A program made the position numbers and the translations under genes. Below, piece after piece: positions 61,478-64,000 of a stretch of DNA of 64,000 nucleotides. Location: positions 388,605 to 452,604 of the forward strand of contig NZNS01000006.1 in the NCBI GenBank assembly GCA_002694985.1, written 5' to 3'. The notes below the pieces were generated by a model. That model was not told where the DNA came from. It saw nothing but the letters and a program-made list of their open reading frames with translations, and ran no database searches. The DNA comes from Parvibaculum sp. (GTDB lineage: Bacteria; Pseudomonadota; Alphaproteobacteria; Parvibaculales; Parvibaculaceae). Each line of letters opens with the position of its first letter. The stretch's first letter is position 1.

Positions 61478-62695
61478 AGTTTAGCCGATAGGAAATCGCG
61501 GACCAGCCGCAACAAGGGTCTCGGACTGCCCGTCGAAAAGCCGAGTTTAGCCGATAGGAAATCGCGGACCAGCCGCAACAAGATGGCGCCGTATCCGCTG
61601 AACGATCCCAGTTTAGCCGATAGGAAATCGCGGACCAGCCGCAACAACTCGACGACCATTGCGAAGATCGCCCGCAGTTTAGCCGATAGGAAATCGCGGA
61701 CCAGCCGCAACCATCTGCAGAAGCAGTGGGTGGATGTGATCAGTTTAGCCGATAGGAAATCGCGGACCAGCCGCAACGGTGCCAAGGTGCGATTGCGGCG
61801 AAGGACGAGTTTAGCCGATAGGAAATCGCGGACCAGCCGCAACGAAATGATCGGCAACGCCATCCTCGAAAGCAGTTTAGCCGATAGGAAATCGCGGACC
61901 AGCCGCAACTCATCCAGCGTGGCGAAGGTGAACGACCATAGTTTAGCCGATAGGAAATCGCGGACCAGCCGCAACGGTCGGGTATTTCTTGATAAAAACT
62001 TTCGGAAGTTTAGCCGATAGGAAATCGCGGACCAGCCGCAACTGAAAGACGCAGCCGCCCGGTTCCACAAGAGTTTAGCCGATAGGAAATCGCGGACCAG
62101 CCGCAACAGCGCCAATGTTGCGGTGGCCTGTGGTGACAGTTTAGCCGATAGGAAATCGCGGACCAGCCGCAACCTAGTCAGGGGCAGCAAGGATAAGGCA
62201 ACAAGTTTAGCCGATAGGAAATCGCGGACCAGCCGCAACGTGCCTCACATTGGGCTTCCGACAGGGTGTAGTTTAGCCGATAGGAAATCGCGGACCAGCC
62301 GCAACGGTATCGCTGCCCGGCGCTCAACCGGGCGAAGTTTAGCCGATAGGAAATCGCGGACCAGCCGCAACTCATGCACCGAAGAGGCGATCAGTTTCAC
62401 AAGTTTAGCCGATAGGAAATCGCGGACCAGCCGCAACAAGATGAAGCGCTCGCCAATGCCGGATTGCAGTTTAGCCGATAGGAAATCGCGGACCAGCCGC
62501 AACCCAGAAGGTGGGCCAGAAAATCCGCTTTCCAGTTTAGCCGATAGGAAATCGCGGACCAGCCGCAACCTACCATTGCGACAGCGCCCGCATCGAGCGA
62601 GTTTAGCCGATAGGAAATCGCGGACCAGCCGCAACGTACTCACTGCCCTGCGCTTTGTGACAAGTAGTTTAGCCGATAGGAAATCGCGGACCAGC
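61478..62695 (-). CRISPR. Type II-C CRISPR array, 18 full repeats plus one truncated, 18 spacers
   Basis: The 36-base repeat, plus strand, begins AGTTTAGCCGATAGGAAATC and ends GCGGACCAGCCGCAAC. Repeats start at 61478, 61544, 61610 and so on every 66 bases to 62666. One exception: the spacer at 61976 has 31 bases and the next, at 62043, has 29. The other 16 are 30 bases. The last repeat (62666-62695) lacks its final six bases. The anti-repeat direction indicates transcription on the minus strand; in that sense the repeat begins GTTGCGGCTGGTCC and ends GGCTAAACT. All 18 full repeats look identical. Spacers show no match to this window that I noticed. Confidence 0.97.
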
Positions 62696-62696
62696 T

Positions 62697-62743
62697 ATCT
62701 CATCATGGCGATTGAACAGTTCGACGAAAGTGCGGCTGGATAG
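62697..62743 (+). pseudogene. Second copy of the hsdR 3' end fused to the array
   Basis: Right after the truncated last repeat the DNA codes LIMAIEQFDESAAG and stops at 62741-62743. This matches the hsdR C terminus LIKAIEQFNESAAG and the nucleotides around 56362-56407 with a handful of differences. There is no other hsdR sequence near it. Confidence 0.85.
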
Positions 62744-62807
62744 CCAGCAAATCAGAGTCCTGGTGCACGAGCCTGGCAGGAACACGGTCTTGGAAATGGT
62801 GCAGCCG

Positions 62808-62819
62808 ACTGGTACATTC
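62808..62819 (+). repeat. ACTGGTACATTC, right-end copy
   Basis: Third copy of the 12-mer at 41470 and 41483; this one lies 63 bases from attR. Confidence 0.6.
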
Positions 62820-62881
62820 GGTAGCGAAAACGCTCACCGAGGCTGACTGTAACTTATTGATTTCAAAGGCTATTGAGGAAA

Positions 62882-62899
62882 GTGGTAGCGGAGGACGGA
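62882..62899. other. Right attachment site (attR) in the tRNA-Met 3' end
   Basis: GTGGTAGCGGAGGACGGA, identical to 41381-41398. It overlaps the acceptor stem and CCA end of the tRNA gene, leaving the gene intact. Confidence 0.85.
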
Positions 62900-62959
62900 T
62901 TTGAACCGCCGACACGCGGATTATGATTCCGCTGCTCTAACCAACTGAGCTACTCCGCC
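62883..62959 (-). tRNA. tRNA-Met (CAT), elongator type
   Basis: The 77-base gene has acceptor pairs GGCGGAG / CTCCGCT, D arm GCTCAGTTGGTTAGAGC, anticodon stem-loop GCGGA-ATCATAA-TCCGC with CAT, T arm GGCGG-TTCAAAT-CCGTC, and encoded CCA. It starts G-G and not with the C1-A72 mismatch of initiator tRNA, and resembles elongator Met rather than Ile(CAT). Its 3' end is the attachment site. Confidence 0.93.
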
Positions 62960-63109
62960 CCGGAAACCGCACATTCCGTGCGGTTGATGGCCCTGAAGCC
63001 CTTCGAGAGCCCCGGATATAAGGGGCCGCACAAAGCCCTGTCAAGCAAGAGCATGGATCTATACGCAAGCCAGCCCAATTAGGCCCTGCACAACCGGAAT
63101 TCGGGCCCG

Positions 63110-63787
63110 TCAGGCCACCGGAACGGCCTCTCCGGGCGCAGTTTCGGCATCCGCTTCCGCCTTGCGGAAACGGAGCATGGTAAACAGGCCAAAAGGCTTG
63201 AGCTTCACGGTTTCCACGAGTTCAAGCGTAGTGATGTCGGTGATGACTTCAGCCCGGAAATCGGGGTGCCAGCCCAGCGCACGAGCGGCTGGCGCCATGA
63301 AGCTTTCAACCCAACCGCGAATCCCGTGATCCTGGGCGAAGTGATTGACGATCAGCACCTCGCCGCCCGGCGCGCAAACGCGCTCAAGCTCATTCAACAC
63401 CTTCACCGGGTCCGGAACCACAGTCATCACATACATGGCAACCACGGTGTCGAAGGAACCATCCTCGAAGGTGAGGCTGGAGGCGTCCATCTCGTAAATG
63501 CCGGCAATATTCGTCAGACGCTTCTCGCGTACGCGCTCACGCGCAATACGCAGCATGTCCGGCGACAAATCGATGCCGGTAACGGTGAGATGCGGCTGGT
63601 AGCGTGGCAGGGCAACACCCGTCCCGACGCCAACCTCAAGAAGAGAGCCCTGCCGCTTGTTGATAATCTCGATGGCACGCTTCCGGCCGGCATCGGCCAC
63701 GGGACCAAAAGAGAAGTCATAGACGGGCGCCCAGCGCGCATAAGCTTTGATAACAGACTTTTCGTCTATTCGGGCTATCCCGCTCAA
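63110..63787 (-). CDS. pmtA: PmtA-like phospholipid N-methyltransferase
   Basis: A 225-residue SAM methyltransferase. ARWAPVYDFSFGPVADAGRK and SLLEVGVGTGVALPRYQPHL, GIDLSPDMLRIAR match the Rhodobacter-type phosphatidylethanolamine N-methyltransferase (PmtA), which makes phosphatidylcholine. VMTVVPDPVKVLNELERVCAPGGEVLIVNHF follows. The 25-residue tail (AEADAETAPGEAVPVA) is Ala/Glu-rich. Start TTG at 63787 is my choice as no ATG lies near the conserved start. A different small-molecule methyltransferase remains possible. Confidence 0.78.
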   Translation of the reverse strand: MSGIARIDEKSVIKAYARWAPVYDFSFGPVADAGRKRAIEIINKRQGSLLEVGVGTGVALPRYQPHLTVTGIDLSPDMLRIARERVREKRLTNIAGIYEMDASSLTFEDGSFDTVVAMYVMTVVPDPVKVLNELERVCAPGGEVLIVNHFAQDHGIRGWVESFMAPAARALGWHPDFRAEVITDITTLELVETVKLKPFGLFTMLRFRKAEADAETAPGEAVPVA

Positions 63788-63806
63788 AACCGCTTACCCC
63801 GCAAAT

Positions 63807-63812
63807 TATACT
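63807..63812 (-). promoter_or_regulatory. Possible -10 element of the pmtA-like gene
   Basis: On the minus strand TATAAT, a perfect -10 hexamer, occurs about 20 bases before the TTG start, but no good -35 is visible at 17 bases. Confidence 0.35.
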
Positions 63813-63885
63813 CAGTAAATGTGCAGCCTTCATGCCTGCACGACAATATTAATTATATCGAACCCGATTAAGGCCAAATTGAGGT

Positions 63886-64000
63886 TCAGCGCAAGGCCAC
63901 CATCTTCTCCCGGGGCTGCGAGGCAGCCTGCCGCCAGCGGCTCTCGGCACGGGCAATCCACCCGCCACCAAGCACCCGCTCGCCCTTCCCCGCCTCGTAA
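63886..64000 (-). CDS. mnmA: tRNA 2-thiouridine(34) synthase, C-terminal end
   Basis: The last 37 residues and stop of a gene that continues off the right edge: YEAGKGERVLGGGWIARAES then RWRQAASQPREKMVALR. The VLGGGWI end is characteristic of MnmA/TrmU, which thiolates the wobble uridine of tRNA-Lys, -Glu and -Gln. No catalytic residue is in the window. Confidence 0.7.
   Translation of the reverse strand, partial: YEAGKGERVLGGGWIARAESRWRQAASQPREKMVALR

Larger units (their letters stand above)
41381..62899. mobile_element. Integrative element at tRNA-Met, carrying type I R-M and type II-C CRISPR-Cas
   Basis: This 21.5 kb element is bounded by an 18-base direct repeat, GTGGTAGCGGAGGACGGA, at 41381 and 62882. 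The right copy is the 3' end of the tRNA-Met gene. A tyrosine recombinase gene starts 107 bases inside the left end, and three copies of ACTGGTACATTC flank the ends. The interior is lower in GC in its first 5 kb and holds R-M, Fic, antitoxin and CRISPR genes unlike the flanks. Whether it still excises is not known. Confidence 0.85.

Noticed and set aside
61400..62743. Long open frames on both strands across the CRISPR array
   Set aside because: A 66-base period is a multiple of three, so repeats keep a frame open. The SLADRKSRTSRN and LRLVRDFLSAKL repeats are translation artefacts.

Overview
The window reads as high-GC alphaproteobacterial chromosome, probably Hyphomicrobiales/Parvibaculum-like (inferred from gene content and style, not from a marker gene). 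Most of it is housekeeping DNA with tight, often ATGA-overlapping operons. One 21.5 kb integrated element near the right end carries a type I restriction-modification system and a complete type II-C CRISPR-Cas9 system.

Positions 1-9.5 kb: the 5' end of an MTA phosphorylase gene, the cytochrome bc1 operon (Rieske, cytochrome b, cytochrome c1), trmL, both coproporphyrinogen oxidases (O2-dependent hemF and radical-SAM hemN), ybaK, a CCA-adding-type nucleotidyltransferase, a CoA-type Nudix hydrolase and a DUF1285 protein. Positions 9.6-16.5 kb: a MoxR / DUF58 / BatA-DUF4159 / large membrane protein operon. Positions 16.5-19.3 kb: a Zur-box-controlled zinc importer (small membrane protein, znuC, znuB, znuA). 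Positions 19.4-35.6 kb: a GNAT enzyme, an SDR, Nudix and methyltransferase genes, a flagellin-like protein, a REC/Hpt/REC phosphorelay cluster, an alpha/beta hydrolase, a ferritin-like diiron protein, an acyl-CoA synthetase with two acyl-CoA dehydrogenases, a DUF1007-NicO nickel/cobalt exporter pair and a cold-shock protein. Positions 35.8-41.2 kb: ergothioneine genes egtB-egtD overlapping a GST, then exoD, a GIY-YIG protein, slyX, a RluA-type pseudouridine synthase and an Asn-rich secreted protein.

Positions 41,381-62,899 are an integrative element inserted at the 3' end of a tRNA-Met(CAT) gene. An 18-bp copy of the tRNA end marks the far boundary, next to a tyrosine recombinase. Inside, in order: a ribbon-helix-helix protein and a HUH-type Rep-like protein; a frameshifted zinc-ribbon/YbjQ gene; two clusters of 10-bp iteron-like repeats; an orphan RelB/DinJ antitoxin; a decayed TPR gene; a Fic protein behind an elaborate palindromic operator; an amino-terminally truncated DUF262/HNH protein with a carboxy-terminal HEPN-like segment; hsdM-hsdS-hsdR; a divergent tracrRNA; cas9-cas1-cas2; and a CRISPR array of 19 repeats (the last truncated) and 18 spacers. 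The array ends in a fused second copy of the hsdR 3' end, a clear recombination scar. The right flank holds tRNA-Met, a PmtA-like methyltransferase and the 3' end of mnmA.

No database search was possible. Functions rest on motifs, domain order, gene neighbourhood and reading-frame architecture.
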